Below, in pieces: positions 9,791 through 20,948 of a DNA stretch of 64,000 nucleotides. The stretch comes from Maniola hyperantus. Its lineage: Eukaryota; Arthropoda; Insecta; Lepidoptera; Nymphalidae. Position 1 is the stretch's first letter; each line of letters starts with the position of its first letter. Where the stretch lies: the NCBI RefSeq assembly GCF_902806685.2, contig NC_048547.1:496001-560000 (forward strand), given 5' to 3'. Made by a program: the position numbers and the translations under genes. The notes under the pieces were generated by a model that saw only the letters and a list, made by a program, of their open reading frames with translations, did no database searches and had not been told where the DNA came from.

Positions 9791-11146
9791 CTATCACCTT
9801 CTTAAGGTCGATGTACATTACTTTCGGCCGCGTAGTGTACGGTTTGTGTCTCCTTGAGAAAACTACGGATGTGAGAGATAAGTGACGTCCTCCTCAACAC
9901 TTAGGCGTACGAGTTAAATCCCCGGCGACTTGGTAATCCTCTGATAGGATTGGAACCTCTTAAGTAGCCTCCCTCGCTTTGCGATGTGGACTGTGGTCCA
10001 AGTTAGGAGACTGGACTAAGAAATAACATAGAATACAAACATAATATAAAAAAGTAAACATTTATACTCGGACCCTACGATACAGGTCATCTCCTAGTAC
10101 TTATAGGGTCTACAGGTAAAAGTTTATGTAATGTGTAAGTAAACGGTATACGGAAAAACTCAAGCTTTCTTAAAAAAAAAAACAAGTATAATATATTCCT
10201 AGTCACTTATCACTACGACTTGTAATTTGTATCTCTAACTGGGTACTTATTCCTACTTATGTCATGACATGTAGGGAAAATATAATAAGTAAACAACATA
10301 CTTATACCAATACTTATTTCAAACAATAAACGATTTATTTATTTATAAGGTGTGAACCAACCACAAGTATGTACATGTAAACGTACCTACATGCAAAAAT
10401 GTTCTAGATGATAAGTTTATGAATGTTTGGGAAAGCACTGGCCCCTAAGATACGGGCTTTTCTAGTTTAGGGGCCAGGCTTTCAATGTGACGTATTGTAC
10501 CGAATTACAATAATAAAGACTTTGTAAATCTTATTCTAATCTGTAATAGAAAAATTCTTTTCAAAAAACCGACTTTCATAGCCACTACAATATAAAAAAG
10601 TAATGTTTGTTTCTACACAAATAGTATGCTGAAATCGGGCGGACGTCACTTGTCAATTTGGAGTTAGTTACGCTTGATTAAGTCAATGTTTGGTACCTAC
10701 AATATCAATTTCACCATAATATTATCATAAGTTCTTATCCCCACGGCTTAGAAGTGCAGTAGGTACCACATAACACGTAGCCGCTCTACGCTTGCGCTAC
10801 AAACTGCTACGTGTTCTTTAATGCTACGAAATGCTACGGACGGATAAACGGACGAAAATAACTTAGATAACGTTTTAGGAATTTTCAGTTGTAACAATTT
10901 ATAGAGATGTCTCTGCACGACATTTTTTACCGGTAGCTAAGTTTCAGATTTCGAGTAACAAACACTTGGCTACTTTATTAAAATACTGGTGCCATCAAAT
11001 AGCGTCCGCCAAAAAGCGTCGAATGACTCCACTGAAACGTTATCTATTGAAACAGGGAGGTGTGGTTTCGAGAGAGTTTTTTTTTTTAATTTATATTTTC
11101 TCAAATCTCAATTGTAGTCGATCTCAATTGTAGGCGAATGGATCTG
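9791..11146. other. Unassigned stretch
   Basis: No exon or known repeat family is recognised. Short phrases such as GGCTTTTCTAGTTTAGGGGC (10445-10470) hint at further old interspersed repeats. Confidence 0.35.
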
Positions 11147-11435
11147 TACCCGTAGTACAAGATTTTACGTCTCACCAAACCAAACCAAATTCGAGAGTCG
11201 AAATACTTCCGCGTTACAGTAAACTGGATCTTAAATGCCTTGTTTTAAAGCTCAAGTTTGTCTACACTTCTACAGCCAGCGCTCCAAGCGGAAACATTGT
11301 GAAATTAAAATCAGTGGCATTGAATATTTGACTTCAATTCAAGGCTGTTTAGGTCCATTTTACTGTAACGTGGAAGTATTTCGACTCTCGAATTTGGTTT
11401 GGTTTGGTGAGACGTAAAATCTTGTACTACGGGTA
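11147..11435 (+). mobile_element. MITE-G copy 1
   Basis: Terminal inverted repeats of about 75-80 bp start CCCGTAGTACAAGATTTTAC and are flanked by TA on both sides (11147-11148, 11434-11435), as for Tc1/mariner-type insertion. The unique centre carries CAGCCAGCGCTCCAAGCGG. The internal frame of 60 codons is incidental. Confidence 0.85.
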
Positions 11436-11690
11436 CTGGTCTGGTGGGAGGCTACGGCCGTGACCAATTCCTACCTACCGTCAAAGCTGTACCATCAACG
11501 TAGCGTTCCGGTACGATGCCATGTAATAACCGATAAAGAGTACGGGTTTAATAAAACTCCTATAACTTTTTTTTGTTTATTATAGGCAAACGCTTGACCA
11601 CAATCACACCTGATGGAAAGTGATGATGTGGCCTAAGATGGGACGCGTTTACCTAGAAGATGCCTATTCATTCTTGTTTTAAAGATACCC
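11436..11690. mobile_element. SINE-D pieces in opposite orientations
   Basis: 11436-11565 reads in + as TCTGGTGGGAGGCTACGGCC and GTTCCGGTACGATGCC (SINE-D middle). 11566-11690 reads in - with ACACCTGATGGAAAGTGATG (SINE-D tail). The head is missing in both. Confidence 0.6.
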
Positions 11691-11747
11691 GGGTTGTAAT
11701 TGGTAGGAAACACATAATCGTGGAAGAGTATTCCAAACCTTAGCCAG

Positions 11748-11805
11748 GCCCCTTCCAAGTTAGCCCACTGCCATTTTAGATTGCACCATCAGTCATGTGA
11801 TGGAA
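11748..11805 (+). mobile_element. SINE-D tail fragment
   Basis: CCTTCCAAGTTAGCCCACTG and TTTTAGATTGCACCATCA match the SINE-D 3' region. Confidence 0.5.
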
Positions 11806-12164
11806 TGGAAAAACAGAAAGGAAAACTGATTTTTATTAGTGGTCAAAAAACGGTGACCTTAGCGTAATTTTAACCGCCTGTCATGCAACTGGACCTAAAC
11901 ATACAATCGACTCCACCAGTCAGACTAATTAGTTGTTACACATTAATTAGGCACCATTACTAGCGTACTTAGAGCGCTAATTAATGATTGTTCTGCCATC
12001 AGAACAAGTGCCAGTAATTCTATCGCTGGACCGAAGCCAACTGTAGCGGTTTTCCTGCCTTTCAACTAAAACATTGATGTATATAACTTAGTATATTATA
12101 GAAATAGTAATAGAATTTGCATAATATGTGTTATAAAAGATGATAATAATTATTACAAAAGTTC

Positions 12165-12207
12165 ATCTGGTGCTGCGAATGTTCATGGGCGGCGGTAATC
12201 ACTGTTT
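12165..12207 (+). repeat. Rep-S fragment
   Basis: The phrase TTCATGGGCGGCGGTAATCA is shared with 13983-14095 and 19950-20105. It is cut short by the inverted-repeat structure that follows. Confidence 0.6.
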
Positions 12208-12394
12208 TCATGTAGTTACACACTGCTGCGATAATAATAATAAATAATAATAATAAATACACTTTATTTGCACAACCACAAGAAGGATTACATTAAAGAA
12301 TAAAAAACACAGACAGAAGGAAGATACAAAAGGCGGCCTAATAACGCCGCAATGGAAGTAGGAAGTATTATCGCAGCAGTGTGTAACTACATGA
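12208..12394 (-). mobile_element. LINE 3' tail between perfect 29-bp inverted repeats
   Basis: 12208-12236 and 12366-12394 are exact reverse complements of each other (core GTAGTTACACACTGCTGCG). The 129 bp between them read, on the minus strand, as a LINE 3' end with AGGCCGCC, a CAAATAAAG signal and a TAA-repeat tail. Flanking inverted repeats are not expected from ordinary target-primed insertion. Confidence 0.8.
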
Positions 12395-12628
12395 CCATCC
12401 TAATACAAAATGTACTGAAAACAGATATCGCAACAACGCTCCCCTATAGAGACTTAAGGCTCCCCTTAAGTCTCTATCCGTTAAAAAGCTTAGTTTCAAA
12501 AAGAAAGCCTACATAAATGTACGTACGCGATATCTCGGTTTCTCGGCGATTAGGTGAGCAAATGAGACAGTACGGTGCGTGTTGTGTGAAGCGAGACCGA
12601 ACGAGCGCGATACGTGCCGTTACACCAG

Positions 12629-12916
12629 TACCCGTAGTACAAGATTTTACGTCTCACCAAACCAAACCAAATTCGAGAGTCGAAATACTTCCGCGTTACA
12701 GTAAAATGGACCTAAACAGCCTTGAATTGAAGTCAAATATTCAATGCCACTGATTTTAATTTCGCAATGTTCCGCTTGGAGCGCTGGCTGTAGAAGTGTA
12801 GACAAACTTGAGCTTTAAAACAAGGCATTTAAGATCCAATTTACTGTAACGCGGAAGTATTTCGACTCTCGAATTTGGTTTGGTTTGGTGAGACGTAAAA
12901 TCTTGTACTACGGGTA
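12629..12916 (-). mobile_element. MITE-G copy 2
   Basis: Same inverted repeats as copy 1, TA on both sides (12629-12630, 12915-12916), with the unique centre inverted relative to copy 1. It lies 1.5 kb from copy 1. Confidence 0.85.
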
Positions 12917-12986
12917 CTGCCATTGCTCAGTGCTTAGTCAATCGAGTAGAAACAGCTTTTGTTTAGAGTTTACTTTTTTATATATT

Positions 12987-13410
12987 ACTAGATGATGCCC
13001 ACGACTTCACCCGCGTGGTTTAAGATTTTCGAAAATCTCACGAGAACTCTTTGACAATATTTTTTGGAGCCGGTGCCAACTAGCCGCACGAACCATTTAC
13101 CTACTCTTCATATTATTGTTTTGTGACTCCACATTAGCACGTCATTAGCATCGAATCCAAAAAATATTATTATAGAACTACATCAACTCTTGTATCAGTA
13201 CCTTTATTATAATTGCAAAAGTGTGTTTGTTTGTTGGTTTGTCCTTCAATCACGTCGCAACGGAGCAACGGATCGACGTGATTTTTGCATGGGTATAGTT
13301 TAAGACCTAGAGAGTGCCATAGGCTACTTTTTATCCCGGAAAATCAAAGAGTTCCCACTGGATTTTGAAAACCTAAATCCACGCAAACGAAGTCGCAGGC
13401 ATCAGCTAGT
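12987..13410 (-). mobile_element. Composite element, copy 2: Rep-I between inverted Helitron 3' ends
   Basis: Inverted relative of 8505-8842. It starts ACTAGATGATGCCCACGACT, passes through Rep-I (GGAGCCGGTGCCAACTAGC to TAGCATCGAATCC), then an almost complete Hel-1 to CATCAGCTAGT. It keeps the Hel-1 interior that copy 1 has lost. Confidence 0.7.
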
Positions 13411-13500
13411 ACATAATATATTCAATTATTATCATTAAATTCAATTAATTTTTACCTTTTAGTGGGTGTGGTATGGTATTGAAATTAGTTTTTTTTTATA

Positions 13501-13551
13501 TTTTTTTAAAACCTAAATCCACGCAGACGAAGTCGCGGGCATCGTCTACTA
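13501..13551 (+). mobile_element. Hel-1 3' end fragment
   Basis: CACGCAGACGAAGTCGCGGG followed by CATCGTCTACTAG; only the terminal 50 bp remain. Confidence 0.7.
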
Positions 13552-13850
13552 GAATACATTCTATTTTAAGTGTTCGTTCAACGTTTATATAGAACAAATA
13601 AGAACCGAAGAATGACTGCAGTACGTGACACTTTCAACTAAAAGGCGATTCTTCAACACTATCTAGTTTCCATAAAATTGCAGCGTTCACATCGCTGCAT
13701 AGATTACCTTTCGCTATTCGAGATTTATCTGTATTCTGTAGTATTGTCACGTCTACAATGCTTTTTACTCTTTGAAATTACATTTTACAATGTACGGCTA
13801 TATAACCATTGAGTATTTTTCCTTTTACTCAAACATCTTTTCTTGTTTTT

Positions 13851-13935
13851 AGGGTTCTGAACCCGAAGGGTGCCGACCATTGATGTTGGAATCCCCCTTT
13901 TATTATTCTAGGGTGCCAACCCTAGGACCACTAGG
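13851..13935 (-). repeat. Rep-F tail fragment
   Basis: AGGGTTCTGAACCCGAAGGG and TGCCGACC are a worn, inverted Rep-F end. Confidence 0.55.
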
Positions 13936-13982
13936 CTATCATAGCTTTGAAATTTTCAACATCACGGAGCGGATTACTGAAT

Positions 13983-14095
13983 TTCTGAAAAGCCGGCAAA
14001 GCATTGGCGGTTCCTGTGGTGCAGTAAATATTCATAGGCGGCGGTAATCACTTATCATCAGGTGACCTTCATGCTCTTATTTAATAGTGTGTAAT
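13983..14095 (+). repeat. Rep-S copy
   Basis: GAAAAGCCGGCAAAGC, CATAGGCGGCGGTAATCACT and ATCAGGTGACC in the same order as at 19950. Confidence 0.7.
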
Positions 14096-14337
14096 TCACA
14101 AATAAAATTAAATTAAAAAGTCCAATCAAGATAATGTACAAGTAAAGTCGCTGATAGGATAAGGACGCCTGTGTATATAACGGCTTGTCGTAGCATTCGC
14201 CTCCGGAGATACCGAGTGATCAATGATCGCACCTGCGATCTGTGATGCATTTACTCTTACTAAGGAACACTAGAAACTAGATCCATTATATCAAGTTTTT
14301 CACGTCAACACGAGATGCTTCATTTCATTTGCCTTTT

Positions 14338-14649
14338 TAACCGACTTCAAAAAAAGGAGGAGGTTCTCAATTCGTCGGAATCTTTTTTTTTTTTTTTTAT
14401 GTATGTTCCCCGATTACTCGAAGACGCCTGGACCGATTTTGAAAATTCTTTTTTTGTTTGAAAGGGTATACTTCAAAGTTGGTCCCATTTAAATTTGGTG
14501 AAGATCTGATGAACATCTTCGACGATAGATACTGGAACTCCTCAACGGATAAGAGTAAATTGCTCGCGATCAGTGTAATAGCTTAGTAAACAGTAGATTT
14601 TTAACCAGTCATAGCATAATTCCATGGGACCACTAAAAATTGTGAAATA
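14338..14649 (+). repeat. Rep-H copy
   Basis: Head AACCGACTTCAAAAAAAGG, then a T-run, GACGCCTGGACCGATTTTG and TTCAAAGTTGGTCCC. It joins the palindrome that follows without a visible boundary, and both sit inside the tandem array. Confidence 0.7.
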
Positions 14650-15000
14650 AATTTTTTTTACAAAAAAAATAAAAACCGACTTCGATACACAAACACTAAA
14701 AATTGAAAAATAATTTAATTTATTACCGAATATATTATGTATACAAGAATTAATATAGTTCCATAATAATATTTTTTGGGGTCGGTGCCAATGAGGTGCC
14801 ATTGTGGAGTCTCATAAAAATATGAAGTCTAGACGATTCGCGCAGCTAAAGCTAATTGGCACCGGCACCAAAAAGTATTATTATGGAACTATATTAACTC
14901 TTGTATACATAATATATTCGGTAATAAATTAAATTATTTTTCAATTTTTAGTGTTTGTGTATCGAAGTCGGTTTTTATTTTTTTTGTAAAAAAATTTTTT
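14650..15000. repeat. Long near-perfect palindrome with Rep-I core
   Basis: Arms of about 145 bp pair from TTTTTACAAAAAAAATAAAA at the left to the matching right edge, through AACCGACTTCGATACACAAA and the Rep-I phrase GTCGGTGCCAAT. The unpaired centre is about 50-60 bp. An 86-codon frame across it is a by-product. Confidence 0.85.
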
Positions 15001-15326
15001 CGCTCCCGCTTCTTCGACACGGGAAATACTACCGTAGTAAGGCTAGGAGGTCGCCTGTCGTTCGGGAATGTGGCCGGTATTTTTTGCTGTGATCTCAGCA
15101 CGCTTTCATGTCAACGCGAGATGCTTCACTTCTTCAGATGCCTTTTGCGCTCACGCTTCTTCGACACGAGAAAAAATACCGTAGTAAGGCTAGTAGGTTG
15201 CCTGTCGCTCGGGAATGTGGCCGGTATTTATTGCTGCGATCTCAGCACGCTCTCACGTCGACGCGAGATGCTTCATTTCTTCAGTTGCCTTTTTGCGCTC
15301 CCGCTTCTTGGACACGGGAAAAGATA

Positions 15327-15802
15327 AATTAAATTTCTTCCATTGACATATTAAACCTTAGATAGTAATCATAATGTTGACTCACATTTTACAAAGACAC
15401 AGTTACACTTTTGTTAAAAAAGACAAAAGATTCCTTTTTTTGTGCATTTTTATGATTCCTCAGTAAATTTTTTTTATAATTTTTATGATAGTGTTTTTAC
15501 CACCCAGAAGATGAAGGTTCCATTCCTGCCGGTTACGCAATTTTTGATATGTATTTAAAAAATCATTTATTAATTTCCTCAGTAAAAATGGAAGCTTTAT
15601 AGTTTTCCAGACCGTTTTTTCCGTCTGTTCGTTTGTACGTCTGTATGTGTATCACAGCCATTTCAGATTTATCTTATGTATAGTTAGAGCATACGCAATG
15701 ACGTACGTAGAAGAAACTATGAGAGTGAGGGAATACAGAGGCTCACTTAGAGCTCAGTAATTTTTATTACCATCCTGTGCTGGCGTGCGGACAGTAAAGA
15801 GC
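15327..15802. other. Mostly unassigned; small SINE-X fragment
   Basis: 15497-15570 has GGTTCCATTCCTGCC, a B-box-like phrase shared with the SINE-X copy at 20415. The rest shows nothing recognisable. Confidence 0.4.
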
Positions 15803-16022
15803 CAATTATGGTTTTCCTTAGTCTACCACGCCGGCCATGTACGGATTGAGAACTCTCAGTCAAGTAGGTTTCCACGCGATGTTTTCATTCACCGTTAAAG
15901 TAAGTGATATTTAATTACTTAAAACGCACATAACTCCGAAAAGTTAGAGGTGCGTGCCCGGGATCGAACCCCCGACCTCCGATTAGAAGGCGGACGTCCT
16001 AACCGCTAGGCTATCGCCCTAC
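15803..16022 (-). mobile_element. SINE-C
   Basis: The tRNA-like head is at the right: reverse complement has GCGATAGCCTAGCGGTTAGG and B-box GGTTCGATCCC. The body phrases TTAAAACGCACATAACTCCG and GATGTTTTCATTCACCGTT are characteristic. The 3' end is worn. Confidence 0.8.
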
Positions 16023-16224
16023 TAAAACTATACCTATAGTTATTTTTAAGTAACGCAATGCTCTTTGTATTTTGTATATCATTGATACGTTCACAAGTTC
16101 TGTTGTCATATCCAATTAATTACATTTCTGTCTGTTACAGTTTTTACGAGGTTTTACACGTCAGCGCTTACATTCATCATTTATTTTCATTATTTCTTTC
16201 TTTGCGTCAAAAACAAATAAAATG

Positions 16225-16495
16225 CTCTGTCTTTCGAGTTATCTTTATATATCAAAATGAATCGCTAAATGTGTTGCTGATCGCAAATCTCGAGAACAGC
16301 TGAACCGATTTCGCTAATTCACGATTTTCAGATTTGTCCCCTAATGTCTGCTATAAGACCTACCTTCAGGTCCAAATTTCAGGATTCTAGGTCAACGGGA
16401 AGTACCCTGTAGGTTTCTTGACAGACAGATATACAGACAACAACGTGATCCTATAAGGGTTCCGTTTTTCCTTTTGAGGTACGGAACCCTAAAAA
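16225..16495 (+). repeat. Rep-M head joined to Rep-A tail
   Basis: 16225-16315 carries TCGAGAACAGCTGAACCGAT, a phrase also found at 25095. From about 16320 the sequence is the Rep-A 3' half ending GAGGTACGGAACCCTAAAAA. Confidence 0.65.
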
Positions 16496-17147
16496 GTATG
16501 GACATTTTGAGGATAATCGCTAAGAACGGAAATAATAACATTTAAGTAAAAGACAATGCCTACGTACAAAAATGAACGAGTAAAGGTTTTCATGTAGATG
16601 AAAATCTACAAAACCAGCAAGAAAGATATTTCTAAAAGCCTAATAGGCTGAGAACTGTTGTGAAATGGAGTAGCTACGAGTGTGTTCAACAACCGAGCAC
16701 ACTGTTGTCAGTCAGTCAGACCGCGTTCAGCATAAAACCTAATCGCTAGGAAAGTGCGATACTGTGAAACCTGGGAACGAATATACCTATCTATTTGCGT
16801 AAACTAGCTTACAACGCTGGGAATATTAAAACATGGTATTTAACTTTTAATATACCTAGGTTAAAAAAAAATGTAAATATTTACAGTAAGAAAATTAATA
16901 ATTAAAAAAATAGCGATGACATAAATAATAGTAATGATATATAAATGTAAATGTAAATAAGTATTATGTATAAGTTTTGTCTTTTTGATTCTATTAAATA
17001 TGCATATTATACTGAATATTATGAAAAAATGTAATCGCATGAAATGTTTTCAGTAAAATATAAAGGCTATATTATTATTATTATTATACCTAGGTACCTA
17101 CTTACTTTTTTTAGTCGTATCTACTTATTGAAAATTTACCTTAATAT
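16496..17147. other. Unassigned; LINE-type ATT tail
   Basis: A TTATTATTATTATTAT tract at 17068-17085 follows a short A-rich 3' end and looks like a LINE tail. Nothing else is recognised. Confidence 0.4.
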
Positions 17148-17280
17148 ATAAAAAGAAAAGGTGACTGATTGACTGATTGGCATGCAGATTGCTATTATAA
17201 CGCACACATTCACTAAGAAATGATTTTTAAAAATTCAATCCCTAAGGGTGTGAAATAGGGGTTTGAAGGGGGTTTCCAGT
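17148..17280 (+). mobile_element. Hel-2 fragment
   Basis: AAAGGTGACTGATTGACTGA, GGCATGCAGATTGCTATTAT and CCCTAAGGGTGTGAAATAGG in Hel-2 order; the CTAG end is lost. Confidence 0.7.
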
Positions 17281-17362
17281 TTGATGGACTATAGTCTAAA
17301 TTCTACTCATATTGAGAGGAATCCGTGCTCCGTAGTGAGCCGGTGATGATCACGATGAAAAA
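17281..17362 (+). mobile_element. SINE-C tail fragment
   Basis: GACTATAGTCTAAATTCTAC, TGAGAGGAATCCGTGCTCCG and GTAGTGAGCCGGTGATG match the SINE-C 3' end at 53400-53445. Confidence 0.65.
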
Positions 17363-18022
17363 GCTTTAAAGCAATTTAAAACACTAGAAAATTTATAAAA
17401 CGTAGGCAATAGATTGTAGATGTGAAAAATGAAAAGATCGCCCGTAACTTATACGTAGCCGCTCTTGGGGCTTTCATACATAATTTATGTATTAAACCGC
17501 TCTCATATTAAAAACATTCGGGCGGAATTTCCCAAGGCGTCGCGGAATTCGATTCGAGCTGCAGCTCCGTGCCTCGCGTGATGTATGCCCTCCTCGCGGA
17601 GAATTAAAGCGGCCCGGACCCGGACCCCACCAGGTGACTTATGAGTCTAATGACCTTATAGTAATGGAACTCGTGATATTATGTCTTGAAATTGGTTTCA
17701 GCGCTTCCGGACCTTTTTCGTTAAAAACTGAATTTTATACTAAGTACTTACTAAGAATAACTCAATAGCTCACAAGGTAATGTTATTACGTTGCTTATTG
17801 TTGTACCTCTACCTACCTAAATACCTAATGTGCAATAAATATATATGTATACATATAATATTATAAATATTTATTTATTTATTTATTTATCACTCCTTTC
17901 ATTCATCATCATATTATATTTGTTTGTATCTTTGTAACTGTAATTAGTAATATTGTATAAAATATTCTAACCGCTAAACTTTCCTAGTCCTCAGTAAAAC
18001 CCACTAGGAAATCATAATATAT
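17363..18022. other. Probably single-copy non-coding DNA
   Basis: No repeat family is recognised between about 17370 and 17720, and this part is richer in GC (for example 17520-17640) than its surroundings, which makes it a candidate conserved non-coding segment. A TTTA microsatellite follows at about 17868-17890. Confidence 0.35.
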
Positions 18023-18130
18023 GGTCTCCACGTCACAGGTTTAACCTAGTGTGGAGACCACTAGTAACCGACGCCAAAATAACGTGTTTTTGTTAAATAA
18101 AGATATTTTATTTATTTATTATTTATTATA
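18023..18130. repeat. Short hairpin plus LINE-type tail
   Basis: GGTCTCCAC and GTGTGGAGACC (18023-18059) form a hairpin. It is followed by TAAATAAAGATATTTTATTT and a TTTA-rich end. Confidence 0.5.
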
Positions 18131-18205
18131 TTCACTTAATGTAACATTTTGTTTTTTATTAAAGAAGAACTGCTCTGGAACATTAATAATATTATTATGA
18201 GTTAA

Positions 18206-18312
18206 CTAGCTTATTCCCGTGACTCACGTGGACTAAACAAATTTCAAATCCCTATTTTATCCCCTTAGGGGTTGATAGATCAGTAAGTCAGTTAGTCAGC
18301 TTTTCCTTTTAC
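18206..18312 (-). mobile_element. Hel-2, internally deleted
   Basis: CTAGCTTATTCCCGTGACTC at the left, then a direct jump from CCCCTTAGGGGTTGA to TAGATCAGTAAGTCAGTTAG. Confidence 0.7.
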
Positions 18313-18334
18313 GTCACTACCAGTATTATCTCTA

Positions 18335-18500
18335 CCCGTATTATAAATGCGAAAGTGTGTTTGTTTGTTGGTTTATTAGTTTGTCCTTCAGTGAGTTTGA
18401 GTGACATAGGCTACCTTTTATCCCGGAAAATTAAGGTGTTCCTACGGGATTTTTAAAAACCAAAATCCACGCGTACGCAGTCGCAGCCATCAGCTAGTAT
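18335..18500 (+). mobile_element. Hel-1, internally deleted
   Basis: GTATTATAAATGCGAAAGTG to CATCAGCTAGTAT with the ATCACGTCGCAACG segment missing. Confidence 0.75.
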
Positions 18501-19316
18501 TTAGATAAATGATTCTGCAGAATAACTTCAATTTACTATCCATAAATAGATCAAAGTGCCAACAAATCAAATACCTTTTGAGCACCCTATTGAGGTATGT
18601 TTAATATTTGTGCAAACCTAAAATTAATTTATCTTAGTGTACAAATAGTTATTGACATAGTTCATAGAATTAATCTCGATTATTATTGAAAGCTTTTGGA
18701 TGGTATTGTTGAATTTTGCGTTCAATTAGGGTATGTTTATGAATATATTAAGCTCTATGTACTGAATCATCATGATGAGATTGGTCTACCTACTTGATTT
18801 TTGATCGCAATAAAAAGTAGAATCTATTTTCGCTAAAATAAGTATTACTTATGCAAAATTTAGGAACTTCTTTCTAAAAATCATTACATTATCTAGTTTA
18901 TTAGTCTGAAAATAGAGATTTCTGGAACGGTTATAACAGATTTTGTTCTGATTTTTCATCAAAACTTTTAGAAGACTAAAGCCCATTGACTTCCTTTATG
19001 CAGCTTTTGCCAAGTTACTACTAGTTTCTCTCTTAGAAGCTATGGATATTAGAAGCTAATGCGATAGAAACAAACTAAATTATGAACCAATCCTGAAATT
19101 GTGTTAACGAAAATGGATTTTTGCAGTCAAAAACGCTGAAAATCTAACTTCAATTTAAAATAGGCACCAACTCTTTAAAATGCCAAGAACAGAACGATGT
19201 TGAGTCTAAAAATCATGCGCAATTAAATTAACTAACAATAGCTACTTGGAGTGAGTAAAGTCAGTGCAAAACATTGCGTTCCTAGTTAATAAATGGTGCT
19301 ATATTCGGTACTTTTT
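18501..19316. other. Unassigned stretch
   Basis: AT-rich sequence without recognisable repeats, exons or RNA genes; possibly single-copy. Confidence 0.35.
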
Positions 19317-19708
19317 AGGGTTCCGTACCTCAAAAGGAAAAACGGAACCCTTACAGGATCACTTTGTTGTCTGTCTGTTGGTCTGTCAAGAAACCGACAG
19401 GGTTGACCTAGAATCATGAAATTTGGTAGGTAGGTCTTACAGCTGAAATTATGGGAAACATCTAGAAACCGTGAATTTGTGGTTACATACACAAAAAATT
19501 TAAACTGTGGTCATAAACTAATAATTAGTATTTTCAATTTTTGAAGTAAGATAACTATATCAAGCTTAAACAGTGCATTCTAAAACAGATTTTTAATTTA
19601 TTTTTATGCATCATAGTTTTTGAATTATCATGCAAAATGTCGAAAAAATACGACTGTAGTACGGAACCCTCCTAGCACGAGCTTAACTTGCACTTGGCCG
19701 ATTTTTAC
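19317..19708 (-). repeat. Rep-A, near full-length
   Basis: Both ends are present: AGGGTTCCGTACCTCAAAAG at the left and CTTGCACTTGGCCGATTTTT at the right. A few small internal deletions relative to 924-1336. Confidence 0.85.
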
Positions 19709-19949
19709 GTATGCAGTGCCAAGCGCTGCATTTTAGAACCGGGTCTCGAGTACTAGAGAAGGGCGGGCATAAAGGCTTTAAATTGCACACCATCCTCTCT
19801 TTTAAAACGAGCAAAAATTAATTTTGTGTGAAGTTACAATACTTTTGTTGCAAATTTAAAAAAAATTGGTGTTTCATAAATGTGACAATTGTTTCCACGC
19901 ACATGCAAACTGTGAAATCAACTCCCTTCAGTGGTGTTCCCACTAGATT

Positions 19950-20105
19950 ACAACATGGGGTTATTCAAGGGGCGGACCAACAAATTCCTGAAAGGCCGGC
20001 AACGCATCTACAGTTCCTCTGAAGCTGCAAATGTTCATGGGCGGCGGTAATCACTTAGCATCAGGTGACCCGCCTGCTCATTTGTTCACTATCTCTATTA
20101 TAAAT
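19950..20105 (+). repeat. Rep-S copy
   Basis: AAGGGGCGGACCAACAAATT, CTGAAAGGCCGGCAACGC, GGGCGGCGGTAATCACTTAG and CATCAGGTGACCCGCCTGCT. Longest of three copies in the window. No coding frame. Confidence 0.75.
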
Positions 20106-20414
20106 TTTTTTATAGCAAAATTATCTTTTCAGCATTTAGTACTCGCAGATACGGCACTCTTCTAATATCCTACATTGAGTAGAATTACGCGTGCGTTTTT
20201 CACGTGTGGAGTTTATATTCATCTTTTTTTCCGCGCGGATTTACCACTTACAGATTTTTGTTGTTGCTAGAAATGATGTGGGTGACATAACTGCATTACT
20301 TAACTGAATTGTCAGTAGGTATTGAATTCTTTTCAATATAGGCTCGTCCTGTAAGGAAGGTTTTTTAGAAAAGATTTTTAGAAACGCACTCGAACGGGTT
20401 AGCTAATTCTTATA

Positions 20415-20550
20415 AGCATGTGGTCAGAGCGTCGTCGGGCGCGATCTCAGGAGACGCGGGTTGGATTCCTGCCGGTCCGCTATTTTTAATATAATATATT
20501 TAAAATTGTTTAGATATTTCCTTGAAGTGTAGGTCAACCACTATAAAAAT
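20415..20550 (+). mobile_element. SINE-X, tRNA-like head
   Basis: GTGGTCAGAGCGTCGTCGGG is A-box-like and GGGTTGGATTCCTGCC is B-box-like; a short AT-rich body with GATATTTCCTTG follows. Related pieces are at 15497 and 32800. Confidence 0.6.
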
Positions 20551-20871
20551 AATAAAAATATAGGTGATAAGAATTTTGTGGTTTTAGTTCCGCGTTTAAA
20601 CCGCTTGCGTCAGCACCTTGTACCACACAACCTACACTACACAGTGGTACTCTTTTTAGCGCGTATCCGAAACATTGCCAGGAACTGTATCAAGTCTATT
20701 TACTCTCTGGCCCAAAATGAATAACAATGTATGTTCTACTATACTTACTAATTTGAAAAAATTTTAATGTGCCAACTTTTTTTACACAATTTACATTATT
20801 GAGTAGATACACTTGAAGAAATGAGACTGTGCAATAATTCAGGAACTGCGGATGATGCAATATTATTTTTA

Positions 20872-20948
20872 ACCGACTTCCAAAAAGGAGGTGGTTTGTC
20901 AATTCGGCCCCTTTTTTAAAATGTACATCGATTTTTCGAGGTTGGACG
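20872..20948 (+). repeat. Rep-H fragment
   Basis: AACCGACTTCCAAAAAGGAG to ATGTACATCGATTTTTCGAG; the same span in reverse is at 611-707. Confidence 0.65.

Larger units (their letters stand above)
14283..15326 (+). repeat. 147/148-bp tandem array, split by Rep-H
   Basis: Unit starts GCTCCCGCTTCTTCGACACG at 15002, recurs at 15149 and again in part at 15297. Its later part includes GCGAGATGCTTCA. The sequence before the Rep-H insertion (14283-14337) is the end of another unit, so the array was continuous before Rep-H landed at about 14338-15000. Confidence 0.8.
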
